Below are positions 34,624-43,096 of a stretch of 64,000 bases of DNA, in pieces. The DNA comes from Nitrosopumilus ureiphilus (GTDB lineage Archaea; Thermoproteota; Nitrososphaeria; Nitrososphaerales; Nitrosopumilaceae). Within the stretch, counting starts at the first letter, position 1. Each line of letters opens with the position of its first letter. A program made the position numbers and the translations under genes. The notes under the pieces are model-generated. The model searched no databases. It worked only from the letters and a program-made list of their open reading frames with translations, and had not been told where the DNA came from. The DNA lies in NCBI RefSeq assembly GCF_013407185.1, contig NZ_CP026995.1:915483-979482 (forward strand), given 5' to 3'.

Positions 34624-35247
34624 GTGGTAAGATATGAACTCCCAAGATTACCTTATGGGTATGATGAACTAGAGCCATTTATTGATACGGAAACTATGAA
34701 AATTCATCATCAAAAACATCATCAAGCATATGTTGATGGATTAAACAAATCCCTTCAAGAGATTGGAGCTGCATCTCATCCAAAATATATCTCATCAATT
34801 CTTTCTGAACTGACATCTATTTCTGAATCTGGACAAAGTACTATCAATTTTTTTGGTGGTGGATTTGAAAATCACAGATTATTCTGGGAAGTCATGACTC
34901 CAAATGGGGGTGGTAAACCTGATGGAAAATTAGAAGATGCAATTGATGTTTATTTTGATAATTTTGATAATTTTAAAACGATATTTTCAGAGAAGGCAAT
35001 TTCTATTCAGGGAAGTGGTTGGTGTTGGTTAGTTTTTAATCAAACGTACAATAAAATTGAAATCATCACAACTCAAAATCAAGATAGTCCGTGGACTGTT
35101 CAAAAAACACCCTTGTTGGGGTTGGATGTTTGGGAACATGCATACTATTTGAAATATCAAAACAAACGACCTGATTATGTAAAAGCCTGGTGGAATGTTG
35201 TAAACTGGGATTATGTTGGAAATCGATTCTCAGAACTTCCAGTATAA
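34624..35247 (+). CDS. sodA: Iron/manganese superoxide dismutase
   Basis: 207 residues from GTG. Signature ligands: His28 in IHHQKHHQAYVDGLN, His in ENHRLFWEVM, and Asp/His in LGLDVWEHAYYLKYQNKRPDYV. The G-G-Q/H region reads QGSGWCWLVF. Converts superoxide to peroxide plus oxygen; cytoplasmic. Fe versus Mn cannot be decided by eye. Confidence 0.96.
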   Translation: MVRYELPRLPYGYDELEPFIDTETMKIHHQKHHQAYVDGLNKSLQEIGAASHPKYISSILSELTSISESGQSTINFFGGGFENHRLFWEVMTPNGGGKPDGKLEDAIDVYFDNFDNFKTIFSEKAISIQGSGWCWLVFNQTYNKIEIITTQNQDSPWTVQKTPLLGLDVWEHAYYLKYQNKRPDYVKAWWNVVNWDYVGNRFSELPV

Positions 35248-35380
35248 TGTGTTTGATCTGGACAAATTCTTTTAAAGCGAAATTTCATTTTTATGATCAT
35301 TATTGAAACACAAGCAACTATTTGAATTGGTTTTTGATCTGATGTTGAGAATAATCTAATATGTGAGATTTATAAAAAGT

Positions 35381-35482
35381 ATGAACATAAGAATGATTTC
35401 TAGACTACAATGTCCTTATTGTAAAAAACGTTTAGCTGGAAAAGGGTATTTACAAAGACATGTCAAAACAGTTCACAAATAG
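35381..35482 (+). CDS. C2H2 zinc-finger mini-protein
   Basis: 33 residues: MNIRMISRLQCPYCKKRLAG followed by KGYLQRHVKTVHK. This is a full classical C2H2 finger (C-x2-C-x12-H-x4-H). A eukaryote-like finger in a tiny archaeal protein; likely nucleic-acid binding. A second such mini-protein is at 57260. Confidence 0.8.
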   Translation: MNIRMISRLQCPYCKKRLAGKGYLQRHVKTVHK

Positions 35483-35520
35483 GAGTTATCTAAAAAATAA
35501 CATTAAAAGATGAATTAAAA

Positions 35521-35643
35521 TCATTTTGTATGTTTGCGCAATATCTGGCCTATTACACTAAAGAAGCTAACTGACTTTGTAGTTTCTTTGTTTAGTTTTG
35601 ATTGTTTTTCACGGAATTTCTTTATGAGATCATCCTCAAACAC
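35521..35643 (-). CDS. Putative ribbon-helix-helix-like small protein
   Basis: 40 residues from GTG: MFEDDLIKKFREKQSKLNKE, then TTKSVSFFSVIGQILRKHTK. The basic helix plus SVSF...IGQILRK pattern recalls the ribbon-helix-helix antitoxin/DNA-binding family. Lies in the 35248-35997 region, which otherwise holds the C2H2 mini-gene and the operator-like palindromes; no partner toxin is visible. Confidence 0.5.
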   Translation of the reverse strand: MFEDDLIKKFREKQSKLNKETTKSVSFFSVIGQILRKHTK

Positions 35644-35939
35644 TATCTGTTACTTTCTCAAGTATTATGGGACGAAAGATGATCACAAAATGCATTGAAC
35701 CTTAATAGATTGATATCTTGTGGTGTTGAACTATCAGTTCAAATCCCTTTGATGGAATCAAACTAGAACTAAAAATGATTCAAGCCTATAAGGTACTGAA
35801 CCCAAATCTGTCGGAACTAAGTTAACAACTCTTCATGAGATTTTTTGAAATTCTTACAATGTTTTTGATTTTATACGTGAAATTATGTTGCAAGATAGAA
35901 CTAAACTTGCCTAATCTATTTTTTTATCATATTATTGTT

Positions 35940-35988
35940 ATACGAAATTCGTATCAAATGATAATAATATATATCATAAATATTATCA
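35940..35988 (+). promoter_or_regulatory. Palindromic operator-like region before the surface-protein gene
   Basis: ATACGAA-A-TTCGTAT (35940-35954) is a perfect 7-1-7 inverted repeat. TGATAATA (35959-35966) and TATTATCA (35981-35988) form a second inverted repeat. Both end within 50 bases of the TTG start at 35998. They could be operators for repressor binding or a transcript hairpin. Confidence 0.55.
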
Positions 35989-35997
35989 AATCATCTG

Positions 35998-38900
35998 TTG
36001 TATAGAAAATTAACCTCTGTTTTTATGATATTTTTGATATTAAGTATAGGCATTACATCAATTCCTGCATTTGCAACTCATCCTGGAAATCCAACATTGA
36101 CAATAATCAAGCAATCTCTTGGCGGTGATGGTACATTCCAAATACAAAACACAAATTCTTCAGGAACCTCTTTACATATTTTGAATACTCAATTTGGATT
36201 TGCCTCCACTACGCCAATCGACATTGTTGCAGGTGATCTTCAAACAGTTACTGAAGTATCTCCAAATGGTTTCACTCTAACTGGGCAATTCTGTGAGATT
36301 AACGGCACTCCAATACCTGGCAACTCCACCTCATTTACTTCTTCTATAGGTGATCATGTGCTTTGTAAATTTACTAATGAAAAACAAAACACTACCCTAA
36401 CAATAATCAAGCAATCTCTTGGCGGTGATGGTACATTCCAAATACAAAACACAAATTCTTCAGGAACTCAGAATCACTTTGTTACAACATCTAATGGTGT
36501 ATCACAATTTCCACAAATCTTTGACATAACTCCCGGTGATGAACAATCCCTCTCTGAAATTGTACCATTTGGCTGGCTGCTAACTGGTCAATTCTGTAGC
36601 GTTAACGGAGTAGATATTCCATTAAACGCAACTACATTTACCCCATTACTAGGTGACTCTGTTCTATGTAAATTTACAAATGTCAATCAATTTGCTCCTG
36701 CTAAAATAACAATAATAAAGAATTCTGGTGACTTTTCAGATACTTTTGATTTCACTATACAAAACTCTACTACAATAATTCCTGCTAGTATAACCACAAC
36801 AGAAATAAATTCTGAGAATACTGGTTCTGCAGGTCCTTTCTTTCTTACTCCTGATACCTACTCTGTTTCAGAAACTGTTCCCGCAAACTGGAATCTAGAT
36901 AATTCAGAGTGTAAAAATCATGGCATTCCTATAACTCCATTAAGTAATCTTATACTAAATCCTGCCGATGATGTATTGTGCATATTCAATAATACCAGAA
37001 CTGATGCAACTGGAGAAATTCATGGAATGAAACTACAAGATGGTAATCCTCTATCTGGTGTTACAATTAACATGACAAATAATGATAATACCATAAACCG
37101 TGAAACAACTACTGACTCTAATGGTGAGTATTGGTTTATGGATTTGATTCCTGACACCTATACTGTATCTGAAGTTCTACCTGACTTTTCAATACAGGTA
37201 TTTCCATTAGACAATCAGCCTCATATTGTACCCCTTAGTCTTGGCCAAATAATTACTGGAATTGATTTCCAAAATGAATTTGTAGGTCCTAGTGAAATTC
37301 ATGGAACCGTGTGGGAAGATGTTGATGGTGATGAATTTGTAGATGCAGGAGAGCAGCGATTTGCAGGTAAATCTATTATTCTTTGGAAACTAACTCCACC
37401 TGATCTTCAAGGTTCCTTTGCAGGTTTTATTACTACTAACCCTAGTGGTGAATACGGATTTACTGACCTTGACTCTGGATTCTACAGAATTCAAAAACCA
37501 TCTGTATTTGGATTTTCCTTATCTACTCCTGCAGGTAATCAGGATCAATTTGTAGAATTGACTGGCAATGTTGTTAATGATGTAAACTTTGGTTTTCAAA
37601 GTGTTCCGCCTGGTACTATTACTGGAATTAAATTCAATGATCTAGATGGTAATGGTGTACAAGATACTGGTGAACCTGGTGTGTCTTCTGTACAAATCTG
37701 TAGCACTCCTGGTAATACGTGTACTTTTACAAACTTTAATGGAAATTATCAGTTAAATCTCCCTCCAGCAGATTATACTGTATATGAGCCATTCTCACAA
37801 CCATTTGTCACTTTGAATTTACTTGCAACTACTCCTTCTCAAACAGTTACTGTCATCTCAAACCAAGTCACCTCTGGAGTGAACTTTGGTAATATTGTTG
37901 CAGATTCTCCACCACCTGAGGTTGAAATAGTTAATGAACGTTCATTTACTGTAAACGGATTACCAACAGTTTACTATGGTGAAGATACAACATACAGGAA
38001 AAATGTTGGACCTAATGGTTTTGATCATTGTGGTACAGACAAACCCGTACAGATTAATCTGGTAATTAGTTTTCCTCAAAGTGGAACAACATTTGAGCAG
38101 CTTATGACTGAGGTAGATGTTACTAATGAAATCTGGGAAACAACATTTACGCCATTTTTCCCTGCTCATGGAATTGCCAATCTGAAATTTTATGTAGATT
38201 GTCCTGCAGATACTCTTGGATTCCCAGAAGATATTAGTTTAATTTCTGGCGAAGATGAAATTCAATTTGGTGGAAGTATCTATGTTGATCCAAGTGGAAC
38301 TGTATTCAATCAATGTACTGACAACCCTGTTGATGGTGCCACAGTAACTCTCAAAGTAAACTCTCCTCCAACAACTGATAACTTTGTATCTTCTGAATCT
38401 GGTTTTCTACCTGATATTAATCCACAGATAACCGAACAAGATGGTAGATATGGATGGGTTGTTGTACCTGGAAATTATAAAGTAACAGTTGCAAAATCTG
38501 GATTCATAACCCAAGATAGCTCTACTGTCACTATTCCACCTGCCGTAACTGATTTAGATATTTTCTTGACTCCTGTTGATGGATGTGTGATACCTTTACA
38601 GGAACAGAAGGAAGGAATTATCACTGAGTTACAATCTGAATTACCAACTGGAGACAAAAAATCCGACAAAGAATTGGAAAAGGCAATCAGTCACATCACT
38701 AAGAGTATCGATGACAAATTCTGGGTTGATGACAGCACATTAGATTCTAAAGATGGACACAAGGTGTTTGATGAGGAAAAGAATGCAGTAAAGAGCTTGT
38801 TGAAAGTTGATGCAATTGACGTTTCTGATACAATAGTTCAAATCATAACTATTGATGAACAACTTGCAACTGATGCATTTGACTTGGCAAATACTCCTGA

Positions 38901-39078
38901 AAACCAAGCAGACAAGAAAACAAACAAAGAATTGACAAAAGCAGAATCAGAATTAATCAAAGGTGATAAAAAGGCAAACGAAGGAAAGTTTGACAAAGCA
39001 ATAGATCATTACAAGAAGTCGTGGAAACATTCCCAAAAAGTTTTGAATTCAGAACAAGATGATGATGAAGATGATTAG
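35998..39078 (+). CDS. Giant secreted Ig/SdrD-like surface protein
   Basis: 1026 residues from TTG. A signal peptide (IFLILSIGITSIPAFA), two near-copies of a prealbumin/CnaB-like repeat (TLTIIKQSLGGDGTFQIQNT, ~33 and ~133), further SdrD-B-like units (FLTPDTYSVSETVPANW; GEIHGMKLQDGNPLSG; GTITGIKFNDLDGNGVQD), a carboxypeptidase-regulatory-like region and a charged helical C terminus with an Asp tail. No sorting signal. Probably an S-layer or adhesion protein. Confidence 0.9.
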   Translation: MYRKLTSVFMIFLILSIGITSIPAFATHPGNPTLTIIKQSLGGDGTFQIQNTNSSGTSLHILNTQFGFASTTPIDIVAGDLQTVTEVSPNGFTLTGQFCEINGTPIPGNSTSFTSSIGDHVLCKFTNEKQNTTLTIIKQSLGGDGTFQIQNTNSSGTQNHFVTTSNGVSQFPQIFDITPGDEQSLSEIVPFGWLLTGQFCSVNGVDIPLNATTFTPLLGDSVLCKFTNVNQFAPAKITIIKNSGDFSDTFDFTIQNSTTIIPASITTTEINSENTGSAGPFFLTPDTYSVSETVPANWNLDNSECKNHGIPITPLSNLILNPADDVLCIFNNTRTDATGEIHGMKLQDGNPLSGVTINMTNNDNTINRETTTDSNGEYWFMDLIPDTYTVSEVLPDFSIQVFPLDNQPHIVPLSLGQIITGIDFQNEFVGPSEIHGTVWEDVDGDEFVDAGEQRFAGKSIILWKLTPPDLQGSFAGFITTNPSGEYGFTDLDSGFYRIQKPSVFGFSLSTPAGNQDQFVELTGNVVNDVNFGFQSVPPGTITGIKFNDLDGNGVQDTGEPGVSSVQICSTPGNTCTFTNFNGNYQLNLPPADYTVYEPFSQPFVTLNLLATTPSQTVTVISNQVTSGVNFGNIVADSPPPEVEIVNERSFTVNGLPTVYYGEDTTYRKNVGPNGFDHCGTDKPVQINLVISFPQSGTTFEQLMTEVDVTNEIWETTFTPFFPAHGIANLKFYVDCPADTLGFPEDISLISGEDEIQFGGSIYVDPSGTVFNQCTDNPVDGATVTLKVNSPPTTDNFVSSESGFLPDINPQITEQDGRYGWVVVPGNYKVTVAKSGFITQDSSTVTIPPAVTDLDIFLTPVDGCVIPLQEQKEGIITELQSELPTGDKKSDKELEKAISHITKSIDDKFWVDDSTLDSKDGHKVFDEEKNAVKSLLKVDAIDVSDTIVQIITIDEQLATDAFDLANTPENQADKKTNKELTKAESELIKGDKKANEGKFDKAIDHYKKSWKHSQKVLNSEQDDDEDD
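36100..36467 (+). repeat. 68-bp exact direct repeat within the surface-protein gene
   Basis: 36100-36167 and 36400-36467 are identical (68 bases, period 300 bases) and encode the SLGGDGTFQIQNTNSSGT segment. Sequence between the copies has diverged, so the identity is either recent conversion or selection. Confidence 0.85.
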
Positions 39079-39450
39079 CCAAGTTAGATTATCTAAATTC
39101 TACGTATAGATGGAACTTTTCTAGATACAACTTAGTAATCTAATCAGGTCCAGTCATGACTAATTATAGTCGGGGTGTCAATGTGATCTGACAAATCGTC
39201 CTCCCATAGTTTTAAAATTATTTTTTTAATGAATCAATCTTGAATATGTAATTATAAGCAGTGAGAGGGAAATTCAATTAAACCGTCCTCCTACCAACAA
39301 ATTATTCTAACAAAATTCAAGTAAAAATTAGGACAATATTTTCTGATTACTCTTTGTATTTTATGTGCAAAGCTTATTTTCTAATGATGTGTACATATTG
39401 TGTACTAAAAAAATAAAATTATCGTGCCTGAAATGAATCTAAACATATGA
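39079..39450. other. Gene-free stretch after the surface-protein gene
   Basis: About 370 AT-rich bases with stops in all frames. CGTCCTCC occurs twice (near 39197 and 39284) without clear structure. I see no gene. Confidence 0.45.
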
Positions 39451-39684
39451 CAAAATATCCTGAAGCCCTTTGGATTCCAACCTGGAATTGCAGCAGGATC
39501 TCCTGGCGATGCAGACTATTCTCCTATGTGGAGAATCTTTATGATTGGCTGGGCAGATCCTGAAAATGCACAACTATTAGAAACCATTGATGATATGAAT
39601 GCATACAAAGAAGCTGGTTTGATCGACATTGGTATTGCACGTCCAATGGATAGTGACCATGTTGTTAACTGTCCGTTTGTGGAA
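39451..39684 (+). pseudogene. 3' fragment of a secreted-protein gene, cut by an IS remnant
   Basis: The frame opens right after a TGA with no start and reads PFGFQPGIAAGSPGDADYSP, MWRIFMIGWADPENAQ, GIARPMDSDHVVNCPF. That is well-formed protein, but it runs directly into IS200/IS605-like DNA at 39685 and stops. The PMxSDHxVNCPF end is characteristic of a thaumarchaeal family I cannot name with certainty. Both ends are lost. Confidence 0.55.
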
Positions 39685-39968
39685 TGTGAGCGGGAAAACC
39701 CAAACCCTTTAGGGTTGGGATGAGAGCGAGCACACCACAACTCAAAGCAAAACACAATCAAATATTCAAATAAAATATGCGTGTAAGAAAACCAATGACA
39801 TATGATACCACAGGAACTATGGGAATCATCAAAATACAAACGCCTGAGTCTGAAAAGACAATTCCCGACCAAGGGATGCAAGAGCCACAACCACAAACGT
39901 CTGCGAAAGCAACTTTGAGGCTCGATGAAGCAGGAAGCCACGAGCTTTGGCGAGTGGTAGTTCACTGA
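39685..39968 (+). mobile_element. IS200/IS605-type remnant (TnpB tail)
   Basis: 39685-39770 is ~90% identical to the reverse complement of 57685-57771. The last coding piece (TSAKATLRLDEAGSHELWRV and VVH then stop) is the typical EAGSxE tail of TnpB. The final bases hold a CCAC...GTGG hairpin of the sort at IS605 right ends. TnpA and the TnpB core are absent, so this is a decayed end. Confidence 0.65.
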
Positions 39969-40098
39969 CCTATTCCAATGAGATCTCCTCTTTCTTATTT
40001 TTGAATTCCTTACATTTGTTAATTTTTAATGATTTTTTTTAACAATTTTTCAGAGAATCAACTACTTGATTTATCTTTTATTATAACAATAATGAGTT

Positions 40099-40473
40099 AT
40101 GAGTATTTCTGGAATGTATATGTTAAACACCGAACAATATGAAGAAAAAAAGATTCAAGCAGCACTTGAAATGCTATACGTTGATAGAAAAAATGAATTC
40201 CGTGAATTGTCTCATGTACTGTTGAGTGAAAAGGCTCTAAAATCCATGCCTAACTGGAAAGAATTTGTTTTGAATTTTTCTTTGGATGTGGAAAGCGCTT
40301 TTAAAACATGGTCTGGTCAAAGCCATCTGTCTGTTAGCTCTCCTCAAAAAGCCTTGACTCTGCTAAGGCAACTAGGACATGATAAAACCTCTATGAACCA
40401 ACTCACACATCTCTTAAACATTTCATACAATCTGTCACTTGAATTCAAAGAAATCTATAGACGTTTAAAATAA
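40099..40473 (+). CDS. Helical hypothetical protein
   Basis: 124 residues. All-helical: LNTEQYEEKKIQAALEMLYV, EFRELSHVLLSEKALKSMPN, LTLLRQLGHDKTSMNQLTHL. Soluble, no Cys cluster. ATG 40099. Not a family I recognise. A frame on the opposite strand over 40445-40708 looks less reliable. Confidence 0.72.
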   Translation: MSISGMYMLNTEQYEEKKIQAALEMLYVDRKNEFRELSHVLLSEKALKSMPNWKEFVLNFSLDVESAFKTWSGQSHLSVSSPQKALTLLRQLGHDKTSMNQLTHLLNISYNLSLEFKEIYRRLK

Positions 40474-40701
40474 CTCTCTCCTTTTTCTTAATTGAAATTT
40501 TTGGTTGTGCCATTTTTTCTTGAATAATAGATGATGTTTCTAAGTTTATCATCAAAAACAGATTAATTTTGTGAGTGTAATTTGGATAAACTAGATCGGA
40601 TATATCTTCCAGTGATAATTCTATTATGGTGTTGACTGTACTAATTGCCAGCAAACTTGGAGAAGAAAAACCAAATTTTGATTTAGATAAATTGACAAGT
40701 A

Positions 40702-41154
40702 ATGTCAAAGGATAAAATCAGTTTAAAAAAATATGGTAATACTTGGATTGCTAGTATTGTGCCCGAAAAAAAATTAGATATCTTAGAATATGAACTAAAA
40801 TGTCAGGATATTTTAGATGATGCGGAAATAAGATATGTAGGTCTGTTAGATGAGTTTGGAACTTTACTGGCAGGAGGATGTAAACCTGGAATGACTATAC
40901 GATTAACTGAGGAGCAATTAGAATCTGTTTGCAAAGAACTTGCATCTAGAGTAGCAAAGAGAAAAAAATTTGATGCTGAATTAGGACACGTGAAATATTC
41001 TGCATCACGTCGAGAACATGTTGTAATAATGAGTTTTCCAATTCATGACAAGGTAATGATGTTAGTTGCCGAATCTAATGTCAATATTGACAGATTGGCT
41101 TTTCGAGTTATTTCTAAACTTGGACGACAATGGGGAGAGTTTGTTGGCAAATAA
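40702..41154 (+). CDS. Roadblock-like (DUF6659-type) protein
   Basis: 150 residues. Core AEIRYVGLLDEFGTLLAGGC followed by helices and a beta strand (REHVVIMSFPIHDKVMMLVA; FRVISKLGRQW). This is a roadblock/LC7-like layout common in thaumarchaea; three related pieces are at 59077, 59502 and 60043. Roadblock proteins regulate small GTPases elsewhere; here the role is unknown. The DUF label is from memory. Confidence 0.75.
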   Translation: MSKDKISLKKYGNTWIASIVPEKKLDILEYELKCQDILDDAEIRYVGLLDEFGTLLAGGCKPGMTIRLTEEQLESVCKELASRVAKRKKFDAELGHVKYSASRREHVVIMSFPIHDKVMMLVAESNVNIDRLAFRVISKLGRQWGEFVGK

Positions 41155-41183
41155 TTTCTCATTTATGTTTACTTTTTATCTTT

Positions 41184-41891
41184 TCATTTTTCTAACACAC
41201 AAGAGTTAGTCTTAGAATCAAATATTGTGCCTGCACCACATTTTGAATTTGTTTTGTCAGGAGATTTTCCACCATCTAACACACAAGAGTTAGTCTTCGA
41301 ATCAAATATTGTGCCTGCACCACATTTTGAGTTACTAGCGGCAGGTAATGCATCTGGATCTTTAGATTCTGCAACATTGGAAATTATATCGTCATTTTTT
41401 GAATCTGCCGAATTGTATCTTTCAAAAGTCTTGTCAAAAAAGCCTTGACTATACGCTCCTCCAAGAATTATTAAAATTAACACTGGAATTCCTATCATGA
41501 TTGGTAATTTCAAACTCCTTCCTTTTAGTTGATTAATTGAATTGGGTGTTTTTTCTTGTTGAATGTTGTGATTTGATCCAACTTCAAATAATGATGATCC
41601 ACAAAGCATGCAAAAGTTTGCACCAAGGGGTGTTTTTTTACCACATTTCCAACAATGAATTGTTTCCTTATTTTTAGAATCATCTTCCATATTTTCATCA
41701 ACATCCAAATGGCTATCTGATTGTTGTTTAATGAGATATTTCTCTTTCATACGTTGTAAATAATTTTGATCTGTTACCCAGATAGTTTTATTTTCAATAT
41801 ATGCCTGTTTGATGTGCTCTAATCTGTACGCATCACCCACTCCGAGTTTTAGCAGTGCATTTACCTCATCAACTATGTCTGTTGAATCCAT
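41184..41891 (-). CDS. Membrane protein with zinc ribbon and repeated Cys motif
   Basis: 235 residues. A cytoplasmic N-terminal region (KEKYLIKQ short helices), a zinc ribbon (CWKCGKKTPLGANFCMLCGS, ~80-99), one transmembrane helix (LPIMIGIPVLILIILGGAYS), and an outside tail with two copies of SKCGAGTIFDSKTNSCVL. The tail repeat is also visible at DNA level (period ~84 bases). Looks like a membrane sensor with a metal or disulfide tail; function unknown. Confidence 0.82.
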   Translation of the reverse strand: MDSTDIVDEVNALLKLGVGDAYRLEHIKQAYIENKTIWVTDQNYLQRMKEKYLIKQQSDSHLDVDENMEDDSKNKETIHCWKCGKKTPLGANFCMLCGSSLFEVGSNHNIQQEKTPNSINQLKGRSLKLPIMIGIPVLILIILGGAYSQGFFDKTFERYNSADSKNDDIISNVAESKDPDALPAASNSKCGAGTIFDSKTNSCVLDGGKSPDKTNSKCGAGTIFDSKTNSCVLEK

Positions 41892-42003
41892 ACATTTTGT
41901 ATTGAGAGGTCATTCAAAATTATTTCTTTCTATTATTCTAAATCATCAAATTGACACATAAAATCTAAATTGAGTGTATGGAGCACTCTTTATATTGGAC
42001 TTT

Positions 42004-42246
42004 ATGTTGGAAGAAGAATTAATTGACCTGATGACATTTTGTCTTCAAAATCCAAATTCTTCAGTAATTCTTGAAAAACATAAAAGAATTACAGAAATTG
42101 GTCATGAACTTTATGCTGATGGTGGAATTGATGCCTTGGAGAATTTCTTTTTTGTATTACAAAACAGAATAACAGAAGAAATAGAAAAAGATCCATCCCC
42201 AATGCGTTCTCTATGGAATGGTCTTACTGATGAATGGCAGTATTGA
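42004..42246 (+). CDS. Small helical acidic protein
   Basis: 80 residues from ATG 42004 (a GTG at 41974 is also in frame). MLEEELIDLMTFCLQNPNSS, HELYADGGIDALENFFFVLQ, then a WNGLTDEWQY end. Soluble and acidic. Convergent with the zinc-ribbon gene at 42265. Confidence 0.65.
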   Translation: MLEEELIDLMTFCLQNPNSSVILEKHKRITEIGHELYADGGIDALENFFFVLQNRITEEIEKDPSPMRSLWNGLTDEWQY

Positions 42247-42264
42247 ATTCCTTTATTGAGAAAC

Positions 42265-42408
42265 CTATCCTCTGCCGATTCTGAAAATGGTTGTACTACA
42301 TGTTGGGCAAGTGCCCTTGATTGCAGGTTTTCCATTTTTCATGGTGTATGGTTTGGCGCCATCGATATCTCGTTTATCTCGGCACTTTACACAATATCCT
42401 ATTGTCAT
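42265..42408 (-). CDS. Small zinc-ribbon protein (DUF5679-like)
   Basis: 47 residues: GYCVKCRDKRDIDGAKPYTM, then KGTCPTCSTTIFRIGRG. Two CxxC knuckles with the KPYTMKNGKPA bridge match small archaeal ribbon proteins I associate with DUF5679. Likely RNA or protein binding. Confidence 0.8.
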   Translation of the reverse strand: MTIGYCVKCRDKRDIDGAKPYTMKNGKPAIKGTCPTCSTTIFRIGRG

Positions 42409-42602
42409 AATCGATTTAGGCTCAAGGTTCTATTAGCAAGAACTTGTTGAACTTTTTTTACTAAGAGGCAAACCTCAGATCTTAATTATCCTGTTCCAAA
42501 ACAATTTTTCTCATAATGGGTGATTTTTTGATACATTTAGGAACAAATCATTCGTATTTTTTAAATACATGATATTTTCACAGGACTCTCTTTGTTAAAA
42601 TT

Positions 42603-43028
42603 TTAACTTACATTGATATTTAATTTTGAATACTCTGTTAATGCATTGTGATTCACTAGACCTTCCCAAACAAAAATTTCTGCAATAAATTCCCCTGAAT
42701 CTTTTGGCGTCCATGATAGTGATGGGTTAAGTTTTTGATCTGGTGTTAATTGACCACTTATCCAACCCACTGATACTACAAAGCCTTGTTCATTTTTTAT
42801 TTGAACAATATATACAAAATTTTGAGATTTTACTTGATTATTGGTAATGTCCGCTGAGATCTGAATCTGTTGATTCACATTAACATTATCTACAACAGGT
42901 TGACCAAATGCATTTTCTAATCTTGGATCATTCATTGTTGCTCTTTCTAATTCACTTAATGCAAATGCTGAAGTGAGATTGATCAAAAATACAACCAAAA
43001 CCAGTGCACTCAATATTCTTATTATCAC
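42603..43028 (-). CDS. Secreted CARDB-like protein
   Basis: 141 residues from GTG. Signal peptide (ILSALVLVVFLINLTSAFA), then a single beta-sandwich (QQIQISADITNNQ, VYIVQIKNEQGFVVSVGWIS, PSLSWTPKDSGEFIAEIFVW) like the second domain of 8876-9646. Extracytoplasmic; possibly an adhesion or packing unit. Confidence 0.83.
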   Translation of the reverse strand: MIIRILSALVLVVFLINLTSAFALSELERATMNDPRLENAFGQPVVDNVNVNQQIQISADITNNQVKSQNFVYIVQIKNEQGFVVSVGWISGQLTPDQKLNPSLSWTPKDSGEFIAEIFVWEGLVNHNALTEYSKLNINVS

Positions 43029-43096
43029 GCGTTTTTGCTCAATTTTAAGTTAATAAAGCGTTTCTACACTATTTTGATCGATTAGACTAAAATCAT

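Noticed and set aside
35700..35760. GTTCAAATCCC resembles a tRNA T-arm
   Set aside because: The stem bases do not pair and no acceptor or anticodon arm is found, so no tRNA gene is supported.
40445..40708. An 87-codon minus-strand frame between two + genes
   Set aside because: It overlaps both neighbours, including the start of 40702; it shows no motif and a weak start.
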